A DNA stretch of 64,000 nucleotides from Impatiens glandulifera (taxonomy: Eukaryota > Streptophyta > Magnoliopsida > Ericales > Balsaminaceae). Below the pieces are notes generated by a model. That model was given only the letters and a program-made list of their open reading frames with translations. It did not search any database and was not told the DNA's origin. This document shows, piece by piece, positions 33,465 to 45,435 of this stretch. Where the stretch lies: contig NW_025919140.1 of the NCBI RefSeq assembly GCF_907164915.1, positions 1,218,680 to 1,282,679 on the forward strand. Direction: 5' to 3'. Each line of letters starts with the position of its first letter. The stretch's first letter is position 1. The translations under genes were made by a program, and so were the position numbers.

Positions 33465-33472
33465 TATAAATA
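33465..33472 (+). promoter_or_regulatory. TATA box of module 3, element B
   Basis: TATAAATA in CACCTATAAATAGGG, 110 bp before the ATG at 33575, with the same CT-rich leader as in A. Confidence 0.65.
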
Positions 33473-33574
33473 GGGTCCTTAGTCATTTTATTTCATTCTT
33501 ACGCGATTCGACTTTCTCTCTCTAGCTTTCTCAAACTCTCTCAAAACGGTTTTCTCTTGCTTCAATCATCAGCA

Positions 33575-36090
33575 ATGGGTCGCGACTCTACACTTTTCAA
33601 ACTGGACAAACGGTTCGGCTCCGGCAAAGCAAGTTTTATCCCGGATTTCCGAGTCCGGCCTCGAATATTTTCTAGGCGATCCTTTCATTCTATACCAGGA
33701 AGCGGTTGAGGAATTTTTCAGAAACGCATCACTCACCGGAAGAATAATAACTGCAACCGTCGGTGGTCAGCAGTTTGAACTAACCGAAGAGTCGGTCGCT
33801 GAAATCTTACAACTACCAACAGAACGAAGCAACATTTCGGCGGATCTAGATCGAGAGACCTTCGAGGCGGCTTGCCAGGTTCTCTCAGCAACCGCGGCTC
33901 CTATAAAAGTCTCCGGAAAGAAATCATCACTTCGACCGGAATACATACCGCTATGTGACATCTTCACCAAGTCGGTCCAGGCGAGAGGGGGAAATTTTTA
34001 TAGTCTCACCAAGGCGAAAATTGAAATGTTTGCCGGTTTACTGAACGACATCAAGATAAACTAGGCGAAAGAAATTTTCAACAACCTAAAGGAAATGGTG
34101 ATACCGGATTCCACCCGGTCATGGGGATACGCCATCCCACTCGGGAAAATTATGCTTCATTACAACATCAACACCGGTCCTAGTGTTCTTCTTATTCAAG
34201 CAAAATCATCCGGTCCCGCCAATTCAAGGAAAGGAAGAGCAACAGAAAGGTATCTAAAGGTGGCCGAAAGAAGATAGGCGCTAAAAAAGCAGCTCCGGTA
34301 AAAGAGAAATCCGGAAGCAAGAAAAACAAACACCCGATAGAATTCGCAGATCCGCCATCCGAAACGCAAAATGAGGACGATTGGGCCTCTAGTTCTGACC
34401 GAACCGCTTCACAGAATACCGAAGAAAATGAGTCCGGTAAAGGAAAAGGACCGATGGACGAGGAACAATCGGCCAGTCTTGAAAACGCCGATACCGGTGC
34501 AGAGGGCCCTGAGGAAGAAAATGTTCACGCTAACGACAACACCTAGGAGGTGGCCGAGAAAATCGTGCGCAGAATCATAGAGGAAATCCATCAGCAAGCC
34601 TAGGAGGTATCCGACGTATTCTTACGGTGGTTCCAGTACCGGACTGAAATATTCTACAAACAAATGATACCGGGCCTAACCGCTGGACAGAAATTCGAAA
34701 GGTTGATGGAGGAGAAAGTCATCAACCTAACAAAATCTCAGGATCCAAACGAAGCCTTGGACCGACAAGCAATAGTGAAACCGCGTGCTCGGTTACAAAA
34801 GCTAGCCGAACATATTCAACGTCTAACAGAAAAGTATACCGGGAACACCGATTTCTCGACTACAACTCTTGGTGTTGGAGTTACTTGCGGTCAAGGAAAG
34901 AGAGCTCACAGAAGAAGTGGCGCGGCTTGAAGCGGTGCCCGAACAACAAGATACAACGCACTCTCCGCCTCATGATAATGTTGACGGTCAGAATCCAGGC
35001 GATAAAGAGATAGATTCTCCTCCAGCAGATCAACCAATCAACATAATCGACGACAGGACAGAGACTCCTCTCACCGACAATCTTGCATCTGCTCAAGTCG
35101 GGAATTCAGAACCGGCTGTAACAGAAGAAAGGGTCAAGACTCTCATTGAAGAGTTTGTCAACGACGCGGTTAATCCATGGAAGAAGAAAAATTAAGAAGG
35201 TCGCGGTTCAGGCAATCAGGATAGCCGAGACAACAAGGGATGATCTTGGCCAGGCGAGCAAGCGGATCACGTCGGTAGAAACCAACTACGGTCATGCCGA
35301 TCTTAAGCGAACCATAGCCTTGGAGGATATGACTCCGAAGTTGGTGCATGACCTCGAGTCGGTCAGCCAAAGGGTAGCAGAGATGGAAAGGTCTCAAGAA
35401 GAGACCGAGCAACGGCTGACAAAGGTCGATGAGGACCTGGGGCGGTCAAGTACCCAAGCTGGTTCGACACTTGACAGGGTCATACATCTTGAAGAGAAGA
35501 ATGCAACCCTTGAGGAAAGGAACAACAAGCTTGAAGCCGACCTCAAGGCGGTCACCGAGCAGGTGACTGAGTTAATAAAGACCAAGCTGGCTGCCGATAA
35601 AGCGATTGAGGAGGCAAACGCTCAGGCGGCTAAGGAACTTCAGGATGCGCTGGATGAGCAGAACCAGACACAAAAGGGGGCGGCATGGTATGATGCGAAC
35701 TTCGCCGAACACATACGACATTTAACGGCCAAAAATCCGGAACTCGCAAAAACCATGGCGGCCAAACAAGCCGAAGAGGCCAACCGGTTAAAGGCTCAAC
35801 AAGACACATACCACAATTTCGAAAAGGCTCACAAGAAGTCCCAGGCGGCTCCCTCCTCTTCGGTTCCGGCGACACGAAAAAGGAAAGCTCCTTCAAAGAA
35901 GGCTCAAGTCACTAAGATGTAGGACAGAATCACCGAGACGGTTGTTGACCCTCCACTCAACCCGGCTTTGCACAACGAGGATGATTTCGAAGAGGATTTC
36001 CAGCCGCAACTCACAAGACAGCGGGTTTTCGATGCGGTTCCAATTAGAACAGTCGGTCAACAATTCCCTTCTCACACGGGCACCTCATGA
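33575..36090 (+). pseudogene. Extra ORF module 3 with coiled-coil tail, element B
   Basis: The MGRDSTLFK start is followed by a 29-bp deletion (against A) near 33600 that shifts the frame. The homologous frame is then open from about 33607 to a TAG at 34062-34064 and continues to 34275. It shows SESGLEYFLG, YQEAVEEFFRNASL, FELTEESVAEILQLPTE and the IFNNLKEMV block. Later parts are shifted or stopped several times. The coiled-coil tail is open at 35146-35922 (about 258 codons, many Glu, Lys, Ala and Gln), includes ATRKRKAPSKK, and continues after a TAG to a TGA at 36088-36090. Without the deletion and shifts it would match module 3 of A in length. Confidence 0.7.
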
Positions 36091-36542
36091 GCTGAGGGTT
36101 CTTCTTCAAGGCCGGCTCAACCGGCTAAGGTACAAACAACAGATGAACTAATGGAACAATTTCTGCCGTCCAGATTGATGAAATAGGGGCTTTCTTTTCT
36201 ATCTTTACTTATGTTTACTTCGGTTTCATATATAATATTTTGCCCTTCTGTGGTTATCTTTACTTATATATATATAAAGTTATTTTTGGAAACCAGCCTA
36301 TATTTGCATTCCGACTTAATTTTGAATATTTTAATTAAAATAATCAAAAAGGGAGAAATTGATAAGATAAAATATAAAAATTTTCAAAATTTTTCTCAAA
36401 GTTTTCCAAAACTTTTCGAAAAATTCTCCCAAGTTAATTTCCAAAAATCCGGCCAAACTAACTATTAAAAAGAAGACCGACCTATATTTACAATCTTACA
36501 AGATTTGAATATTTTAAATAAAATAATCAAAAAGGGAGAAAT
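36091..36542 (+). other. 3' untranslated region with two polypurine tracts, element B
   Basis: AAAAAGGGAGAAAT at 36346-36359 and 36529-36542; the second abuts the LTR. No ORF of note: a short frame at 36211 is AT-rich noise. Confidence 0.7.
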
Positions 36543-37812
36543 TGTTAAATAAAATTAGATCGGTTAAATAAACTTAACAAAAACAAATCTCTTGTGTAGG
36601 AACAGGCAAAGGACCGAACCGGTTAAATTAAGAAACCGGTTAAGAAACGAAACCGGTCAAGCAACTCAATAGGCCAAGTAACTCAACCGATTAAGAAACT
36701 CAACCGGTCAAGTTATCAATCCGACCAAAAACCTGACCGAACAAGAAAGACAAGATCGGTCAAAATAGAAGGACGGAAACACTAGACAGTTGGTCATTTA
36801 AAGGCCAAGGAATAACCGGAAGTCATCCGGTTAACACACATAACCGACCAGCATAAAAAGATACTTCGGGTATCTGCTGAGAATGATGCCAAAAGAACAG
36901 ACTGAACATTGCCATATTCATACAAGTCTGAGGATAGTCTGAAGGCTACAGAAAACCGTCCTACAAGATCTTTCCACTCCATGATAAATTAGAAAGGCAA
37001 TATTTCAAGTACAGACAACTGCCCAACCGACAGTTGCCATATTGAGTAAAAGACAAACCTAGCCGGTTTGACCTACACACTACTAGGCCGCCAGGTCTAA
37101 AGACTAGACCGCCAGGTCTGAATCACTGAACCTCTGCTCAACCAATCAGATTTAAGGAAATGAAATGTGTCGTCGACACATTTCACCTATAAAAGAAGGA
37201 GCTGAAGAGGAGTAAACGCGGGACACATAAGGGATTTTTGAAGATTACAAGTTCTAAATTATCAACATTGTGTTCTATCTCTAGAAAGTTTAAAGTGCTA
37301 AGTTGAAGCGTAATTCTACAATTTCGGTTAAAATTGTACGGGTGTTATCGAGCAGGAAATAAGTTTCGATCGGATTGCTTGTATTCCTTAGTGAATATCC
37401 TTCTCGCGGTTTCGAGAGGAAGGGGTGACGTAGGAGTTTTATCTCCGAACATCCATAAAAACCTGTCTTGTCATTTACTTTCCGCATGCTTTACTTTATA
37501 ACCAATCTGCACTAATCTACTAATACCGCCTTGACCTACTTTACATTACCTAAACCAAATTACTAAGATCAAAAACCGACCCAACAACTTCCAAACTTGT
37601 CCTATTCAAAACCGGTTCTGCCTATCTTGTGAGTGTGCTGCTTCAACCTGAAACAAACCACTTCCGCGCTTGAACCTGGTTCAAGGGTTTGTGACAGTTT
37701 GTGTAGTATTTAAACCCCAGTGTTAATCTCTAACCGGATTAATCACCACTCTTTGAGTGAGACGCGCTAACCGGCCAACCCCGGTCCTCCAGCCGCGACG
37801 TAGATCCTAACA
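36543..37812 (+). repeat. 3' LTR of element B
   Basis: 1270 bp, TGTTAA...CTAACA. It differs from the 5' LTR by scattered changes and by a short duplication around 37080-37115 (repeated CCGCCAGGTCT). TATAAAAG at 37188-37195. Confidence 0.95.
37399..37460 (+). promoter_or_regulatory. Conserved hairpin block, element B 3' LTR
   Basis: Same stem and block as in the 5' LTR (CCTTCTCG/CGAGAGGAAGG, GGGGTGACGTAGGAG, GAACATCCATAAA). Confidence 0.75.
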
Positions 37813-37944
37813 GAAACAATTAACTTAGAATTAAAGAAAAGCTATGAAACATTAAACAACGAAATTTTGACGATGTTTAAATAGAATAAAGCCAAGTTGT
37901 CTATTTGTTTTTGTGCAGGTACATATACATAAGACTATGCTAAT

Positions 37945-38745
37945 TTAGACGTGGTCTAAGTAGGATAAATAGATATCAAATGTAGTTAAACGTGGTAGTA
38001 TAACTTCTTTAGACGAAGTCTAAAGGAAACGTAGTTAGACGTGGTAGTCTAACTCATTTAGACAAAGTCTAAATGGAAATGTAGTTAGACGTGATAGTCT
38101 AACGCCTTTAGACGAACTCTAAAGGTAAACGTAGTTAAACGTGGTAGTCTAACTCCTTTAGACGAAGTCTGAAGGGAAACGTAGTTAAACGTGGTAGTCT
38201 AACTCCTTTACATAAAGTCTAAAGGGAAACATAGTTAGACATGGTAGTTTAACTCCTTTAGACGTCTAAAGGGAAACATAGTTAGACGAGGTAGTCTAAC
38301 TCCTTTAACGAAATCTAAAGGGAAACATAGTTAGACGAGGTAGTCTAACTCCTTTAGACAAAGTCTAAAGGGAAACACAATCAGACGAGGTAGTCTAACT
38401 CCATTAGACGAAGTGTAAAGGGATGCGTAGTTAGACGAGACGTCTAACTCCTTTAGAGAAAGTCTAAAGGGATACATAGTTAGACGAGGTCGTCTAACTT
38501 CTTTAGATGAGGTCTATAGAGATACGTAGTTAGACGAGATCGTCTAACACCTTTGGATGAGGTCTAAAGGGATACGTAGTTAGACGAGGTCTAAACGGAT
38601 GCATAGTTAGACGAGGTCGTCTAACTCCTTTAGACGAGGTCTAAAGGGATGCATAGTTAGACAAGGACGTATATCTCCTTTAGACGAGGTCTAACGGAGC
38701 ACGTCTAATGCCTTGCTTTAGTAGCTGTCTAAAGAAAGCATACGT
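37945..38745. repeat. Palindrome array in U3, D LTR
   Basis: About 14 tandem units near 50 bp. Each contains GTTAGACGTGGTAGTCTAAC-like and CTTTAGACGAAGTCTAAAG-like palindromes joined by GGAAACGTA or GGATGCATA. Units drift along the array (GTGGTA on the left, GAGGTC on the right), which points to growth by local duplication. Confidence 0.87.
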
Positions 38746-39025
38746 CTAACCATGATCAACTAGCTGTCTACTACTAATGTTCCACTCATTTCTGTGCAGA
38801 CTAACAAGTAGCAAATTGTATCAAATCAACAAACTCCACGTACGCAAATATCCTTCCAACTTCTTGTCTAGTGCAAGACTATATTAGAGGATATTCGGCC
38901 TACCAGTTCGGTACGGCCACGATCCATTTGCTTAGAGTTTGATGTATTCTGGTACTATTGGTGGTCTTCCAACGGACACTTCCCACGTGTCCACAAAAAA
39001 GATTCGACAGTTGGTGTCCTTCTAC

Positions 39026-39033
39026 TATAAATA
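39026..39033 (+). promoter_or_regulatory. TATA box, D LTR
   Basis: TATAAATA, with CAGTTGG (a one-base variant of CCGTTGG) about 17 bp upstream. Confidence 0.6.
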
Positions 39034-39288
39034 GATGCTCATGGACAACAAACGAAATAGACTCTGGCTTTATCATCAAGAAGTAACCTGTTATCTGATT
39101 TACACGAAATTACATGCTTTTGCTCTTACTGATTTCTATCATAATTCAAGCTCAAGAGAGAGATTCAATTACTATCTAGATGTGAGAATATTGTTGAGAA
39201 TATTGTAAGTTGAACAGAGGTTGTTCTGTTCAATAGAGAGTTATCTAGCTCAATAAGTTGTATTCGAATCAAAGTATTTAGTGGATAT

Positions 39289-39352
39289 CCTTCCGGTTGT
39301 GGAAGAAGGGGTGACGTAAGAGTTTTTTCTCCGAACATCCATAAAACTCCAT
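39289..39352 (+). promoter_or_regulatory. Conserved hairpin block, D LTR
   Basis: CCTTCC, loop GGTTGT, GGAAGAAGG, then GGGTGACGTAAGAG and CTCCGAACATCCATAAA. About 263 bp after the TATA box. Confidence 0.75.
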
Positions 39353-39562
39353 GTGTTCTTAACTTTCTGCCATTTACCTTCAGTCGTTCAAAGCTTCAAA
39401 TCCAACGAACACTTCCGCACTTGAATCCGTTTCAAGAGTTTGAAGAATTTGTGAAGAATAGAAAGAGATATTAATCCCTCACAGGATTATTATCGAATTG
39501 TTTATCATAAGTTGTTATCAATAGTCAGACCCTAGTCTTTATTGGTAGCACCGATCCTATAA

Positions 39563-40980
39563 ATATTTTAAAATCAAATTTAGGTATTATTGATTTGGCT
39601 TAATTCGTTCCATTTCATTTCGGTAGAAAGATTCAAAATGGTCTTAGGACTGAATTTAAATCAAGAAAATGGGTAATATAGTAGTATTGAGGACTTGTCG
39701 AACTAAAATTTTGAAATCTTAATTTTAATTCATAAGTTGAATTACAATGTGAATTGAAGCTTATAATGAATTGGAGAACACTTTTAAACTTTTTATGAAG
39801 GTTTATAATAATCCAGAATTGAGCTTTAAAATTTTACACAAAATTTCAAGATAATTTTTAAGAACTTTATTTTTTTATGGTGGATTCCGTAGAAGCTTGT
39901 TTGGAGGCTTGAGATTCTTCTCCTTGGTGTCGTCTTAACTAGAAAATCATATTTATAGGTTGCCAAGGTTAATTGAGGATGCAAGTGAATCAAATTCGAC
40001 AAAAAGGCCATTAATGGAATTAGTTTTGATTGTCATTATCCATTTAGATCATAGTAGAGTTTATGATCGTAGGAGAAATGATCACCAATCTAGAGTGATC
40101 ATTTAATCATTTGAATCACCTCGTTTGGTTGAGTATCGACAAAGTTTCACTTTTGAAAAATCAAAAGTTTAGTCTTATTTTTATCCGTTCTTCGTGAGGA
40201 AGATGGCAATCCAGGGTCGTGAACACTTATCTAGAAGCGGCGTTGAACGTTTCGTCCGTATTTTGTTAGCATCCTTCGTCTTGTTCGTGTATGGACTAAA
40301 GACGTTGCTTCGGGCATTAGCCAATCCCGTGCGATGCGGAAGCGATCGACTTCCCTTATAGCAGGCGACACAGGGAGTCTTCATTCGTTGGATGAGGATC
40401 AACGCTACATCGTTTGTTACAGCCGTTTCTTTTGTTTTTTTGCAGCACTTGATCATGATAGTTTTCATCCATAGAACTTGTTTGAAATTGATTTTTTTAT
40501 TCCTTTGACATTATTTTATCTTACAAAATACACAACATTATTTTAATAGACATAACATTTATTTTACCTATTACTATTTTTTATATTATGGACCTTTATA
40601 AATAATTAATTAGGAATTAAATGGATACAAAATTTATTTCAAATTATTTATTTAATTTATTTGAGCTCTCTTAAATTTAATTTGAGATAAAATGAATACA
40701 ATATATATTTTAAATTATATTAATTTTCATTTTTAATTAACATGAATTAATTAATACAATAATTATCCTAATTAATTCTTTAATTTTCGTTTGACCTTTA
40801 TTTTAGTTATTTTGAATTTTATTTATTCAAAAATAATTATTTAAAATTTATAAATTGGGATGATAAAATATTAGTGTTTACAATTTAAAATTTAGAAGAG
40901 AAGTTAATGCCTTAAGAAATCTTAAATTGAGTCTAACAAATAAAAAGTCATTCTTTTATGATCACAAAATTTTCTTAATG
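39563..40980. other. Unassigned region before the Tat/Ogre remnant
   Basis: AT-rich at both ends, with a GC-richer patch at 40190-40440. Short frames on both strands match nothing I recognise. It may be the 5' LTR or leader of the following Tat/Ogre remnant, but no clear TG/CA ends or primer site were found. Confidence 0.3.
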
Positions 40981-43900
40981 CAAAGTATCAGACCATGGAA
41001 GAATTGACCAAAGTGTTCATTAGTCGGTTCGCTATGTTTGTCAAGGTCGACAAATCAATGCGGAAGTTACGTCAGATCCGCCAAGGGGCAAACGAAACTT
41101 TCGAAAGCTACGCGAATAGATGGAAAGAAGTCGCGTCTAAATTGGATGAACTACCTAGTGAGCAGGCTCAAGTCACATATTTTACGTTAATATGAACGTA
41201 CAATATACGAAGAAATTGTCAGGTCCAAAATATTGTTTCTTGGAAGAAAGTGTTGTTGAGGGGTATGATGATGCCCTTAGAAAGGAAGCTGAAGAAGGAA
41301 AAAATCCATACTCGGTGCCCCTAGGTATAATACACGGAAGAAGGAAGAAATTGGTCATATTACCAACATTTGGGAGGAAAAGAATAATGAAGCAGTGTGT
41401 CCTTCAAAACAACCGTTTCTTCAAAAACAACTGTTTCCACCGAGACATGTTCACACGCCACCTCAAATAAGAACCAGTAGTGCTAAGCCTCGTAGGACGT
41501 TCATTGATCTGGGAATGTCAACATCCAAAGCTCTAAAGTGTTGTTACCGAGAAATATTATCCAAGTATTGACCCCTCAAGTGGGGAAGGAAATAATGGGA
41601 AAATTTACCATGAGTCATGTAAATACCACCAAGCGAAAGGACATAATAATGACTTCTGCTTCGCCCTTAAACATAAAATTCAGGATGTTATTGATAATGA
41701 TACTATACCAACACCCCTAGTGAAGTCCAACCTCTACTAGAACACAATGTCAATCTTATTTAGACGCGGAAATAGGGAGGATGCTTGACTTCCCTTACTC
41801 GATCAATAATGATAATTGGATGATTGCCGTATTCGATTTTGGTGATTTCGAAGAATCTGACCAAGACAATTGGTGGGAAGATGAATTGGTCAAAACTGAT
41901 GACAACATCCCGAATGACTGGTGGAAAGGTATGCCAGTACAAGCAAATATGGAATCTACAAACGATTGGTGGTCTCAAACTAAAGAATGTGAATGCAGAA
42001 GAAATAATTGAAATAAATCATAACACCGAAGAAGATCCTCAGATTGTTTTAATTGCTAAAAGTTTAAATGATTTAGAACGAGAAAATCTAAATATACTTT
42101 TAAAAACGAACAAAGATGTTTTTGTATGGTCTTATAAAGATATGCTTGGTATTGATCAAAAAATCATCCAACATCCAACTTTACGAAGACGCAAAACCAG
42201 TGAAGTAGAATCTCCGGAGAATGAAGGAAGACATATTGGACAATATCAAAGAAGAAGTTCAGAAACAGGTCGATGCGGGATTCCTCTAAGTGTTAGATTA
42301 CCCATAGTGGATCGTCAATGTAGTCCCAGTCATGAAGAAAGATGGAAAGATCTGAGTGTGCGTAGACTATCGGGATAAAGACAAAGCAATCTTTAAAGAC
42401 AACTTCCCACTACCACACATCGACGTGCTAATAGATCACGCAGCAGACCATCAACTCCTATCATTCATGGTGGATTCTCAGGCTACAACCAAGTACTAAT
42501 GGATCTAGAAGACAAGGAGAAGACAACATTCATCACATAAATCATACCATTTTGCTATCGAATCATGCCTTCTGGGCTGAAGAACACAGGAGCAACGTAT
42601 CAATGAACTGCAACAATGATTCTTCACGACATGATCCACAAGAAAGTATAAGTCTATGTCAATGATATGATAGTCAAGTCAAGAGATTATGAAGGGCACA
42701 TCTAGAATCTCGACAAGTTCATACAATGCATCTGGAAGTTCCAAATTAGGTTAACCCAAAAAAGTGCACATTTGGAGTAACAATAGGAAAGATTCTAGGC
42801 TTCCTAATCACACAAAGAGGAATTGAGGTTGATTTGAGCGAGATAAAAGCGACCACGACAATTCCATCTCCTTGAAGCGAGAAGGAAGTACGAGGCTTTC
42901 TAGGCAAGATTCAATATATAAGTCGATTCATAAATAAGTTGACCATGAAATGTGATAATCTGTTTAAACTTTTAAGGAAAAAAAGATTCATCTGGAATGA
43001 CGTTTGTCAAAATGCATTTGAGAAGATAAAGGGGTACCTCAAGAATCCTTCTATCCTATTGCCACCAAGACCAAGCGCGATGGGTAGTCTACTAGCCCAA
43101 GAAAATAAGGAGAAGACAGAAGTCGCGGTCTACTATGTAAACAAGCGCATGACAAGGTATGAACTTAATTACTTGCTAGTAGAAAAAATGTGTTGGTCCC
43201 TAGCTTGGGTCACCAAGAGGCTAAAGCATTACATGTAAGCCCACACAGTTAAGTTGGTATCAAGACTTGATTCAATTCGTCATTTATTCCGAAAAACACT
43301 TTTTTCACCTAGATTAGCTAATTGGATGATGATGATATCAAAATATGACATCGAGTACACAATCCAAAAATCTATCAAAGGAAGCGTTGTAGTAGATTTT
43401 CTCGCAGACCAACCAATCGAATTTGAGGACGATGAGGAGTTAGCATTCATAGACGATGAGGTGATAACTATCACCCCTATAACCTGGAAGTTACTATTCG
43501 ATGGAACTTTAGGAAAATAAGATATGACATCGAAATACTACTCATCAATTCTGTGCAGACATACAACCTAATCTCAGTCAAGCTCGAATATCCCATGACG
43601 AACAATGAATCAGAGTACGGAGCATGCATCTCTGGCTTGAAGATTGCTCACGAAAAAGGAGCGAGACGCCTAGAAGTGGTAGGAGACTCGAACTTAGTCA
43701 TTTCACAAGCTAATGGGGAACGACCAGTCAAAGGATAAAACCTCAAACCCTACCATCAACACTTATCGACTCTAATGGCTAAGTTTGAACATGTGACATT
43801 CACACACGCTCCAAGAAGTCAAAATCGATTTGTATACGCTTTGGCCATGTTAGCAGCAATGACGCAAATCCTAGAAGGAATCAAGATCAAGCCTTTGAAG

Positions 43901-44650
43901 ATTCGTCAAAACAGAAACGAGTCTTCAAGAAGAGGACAATTGCCAACACTGAAGTGGTGCCCAAACTGTGGTTCGAATCTCTATAGAAGTACGTCGAGCA
44001 TGGAGAGTATCCATCACACTTTCAGAAGAAAGACAGGAGAGCTCTATGCCAATATGCAGCCAACTATGTGCTACTCGCATGAAAGCTATAACGACGCTCC
44101 TTTGATGGTCAAAACATGCTATGTATAGACCAACCTCAAGCATCCCAGATCATGGAGGAAGTACACAAAAGAATATGTGGCCCACACATGAACAGATCAT
44201 CACTCGCTAAAAAGATCCTTCATTTTGGCTATTACTGGCAGAACATGGAACAAAAATGCGTAGAGTATGTTAAGAAGTGTCATCAATGTAAAGTTTATGC
44301 GAACTTGAAGCACACCCAAACATCTCTACTATACAACATGAACTCACCATGGCCATTCTCGACAAGGGGAATATATATCATCGGCAAAATCTATTCTCAT
44401 GCTTTGAACAGACACGAGTTCATCCTTTTAGTTATCGACTATTATAAAAAGTGGGTTGAAGCTCAATAATACAAGGTGCTCAAGTAATCACATGTTTCCA
44501 TGTTCATACACAACAACATCATTGCACGCTATGGAGTTTTTCAAGCCTTGATCTCAGACAGTGGTGGACACTTTCGAGGAGAAGTACTCAAAGTACTAGA
44601 TGAATACGGGATTGAACACCACAAGTCCTCACCTTATCGTACTCAAATAT
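40981..44650 (+). pseudogene. Tat/Ogre-type Ty3 gag-pol remnant
   Basis: Gag fragment near 40995-41195 (SMRKLRQIRQGANETFESYA...WKEVASKL). RT pieces near 42440-42780 (the catalytic motif reads YVNDMIVKS, with Asn in place of the first catalytic Asp). First RNase H fragment at about 43130-43240 (RMTRYELNYLLVEKMCWSLAW). A second RNase H-like domain at about 43550-43740 (NNESEYGACISGLKIA...GDSNLVISQANGE), characteristic of Tat/Ogre elements. Integrase zinc finger at about 44150-44310 (HKRICGPHMN...CHQCKVYAN) and core to about 44640 (SDSGGHFRGEV). Stops and shifts throughout. It ends abruptly near 44650, before the core is complete. Confidence 0.82.
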
Positions 44651-44689
44651 TGTGTATGGTTAATATTCTGCTCTTTTCCTAATCACACA

Positions 44690-45430
44690 AACATAAATTT
44701 TAGTATTATGTCAACAGTCAGAGAATATTTCAAGACTTAGAAAACGTCTCTTCAAATTATGATTGATAAAGGGTTTAGGGAAATTGTAACACAAGGTTTT
44801 TTCCCTTTATAAACGAAGTATCCATTTAGGGTTGGAGGAATGGATATGTGTTCTTTGAATATTTACCTGTCCAGATTTTCTTAAATCCAGTTGGAGTATA
44901 TCCTAGACCGAAATGATTTAAGTTATCGAACGACTAGGGAAATGATGATATGCCGATGGAATTTAGGCCTATGCCCATACTAGAGAAATATCTAATTTTT
45001 CAAATCATTTTCATGTACGGGAAGGTGAATGTGCTAAAGTGGGGATCGTTGGATAAGTCTTTACCTTATTGGAGGATTTGACATATCTCAAATCTTTTTA
45101 GCTCAACTTCCGTAATATCGACGTGAATTGTTCCAATAATGGAAGTTGTATAGGTCTCACCTTCGACTATGATGATATTGTTATTTTCCATGAACCTTAG
45201 TTTATGGTGGAGCATAGAGGCTAAGTCCATATCCTTATGTAACTATGGTCATCCCAAAATGAGATTGTACGATGATTGCACATTTATGACGCAAAAGTCA
45301 ACTTGAATGGAGCTTTTTAGGCTACCCATTATTTATCACCGTGAACTATCGAAACCTCTAACGCACATGTTAAAGGGTCTGACTTTGTTTTTAAGGATGT
45401 CAATCTTCTCAAGAGTCTTCCAAGGACATA
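44690..45430 (-). pseudogene. Tat/Ogre protease-region remnant, minus strand
   Basis: Read on minus, 45400 down to about 45090 gives VRGFDSSR, then IQVDFCVINVQSSYNLILG and LHHKLRFMENNNIIIVEGE, matching the Tat/Ogre aspartic protease region. Further down (near 44880-44960) NHFGLGYTPT resembles the Gly-rich segment that follows it. It lies back to back with the plus-strand integrase remnant, so the two come from different copies or from an inversion. Confidence 0.65.
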
Positions 45431-45435
45431 TGTGT

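Larger units (their letters stand above)
24277..37812 (+). mobile_element. SIRE-type Copia retrotransposon B (full length)
   Basis: 13.5 kb with LTRs of 1250 and 1270 bp, PBS, gag, pol, modules 1-3, two polypurine tracts and the 3' LTR. The flanks are GAAAT (24272-24276) and GAAAC (37813-37817), a 4 of 5 match consistent with an aged 5-bp target duplication. It is inserted in the D LTR. Coding regions carry stops, but module 2 is open. It is the best reference for the family. Confidence 0.95.
37813..39562 (+). repeat. LTR of element D, remainder
   Basis: Continues the LTR begun at 24224; total about 1.8 kb without element B. It ends CCGATCCTATAAA, a slightly altered form of the D' end. It holds a palindrome array, a TATA box and the hairpin block. 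Confidence 0.85.

Noticed and set aside
40181..40468. Minus-strand ORF of 95 codons in the GC-richer patch
   Set aside because: No recognisable motif and no supporting promoter or neighbour; probably chance in an LTR or leader.
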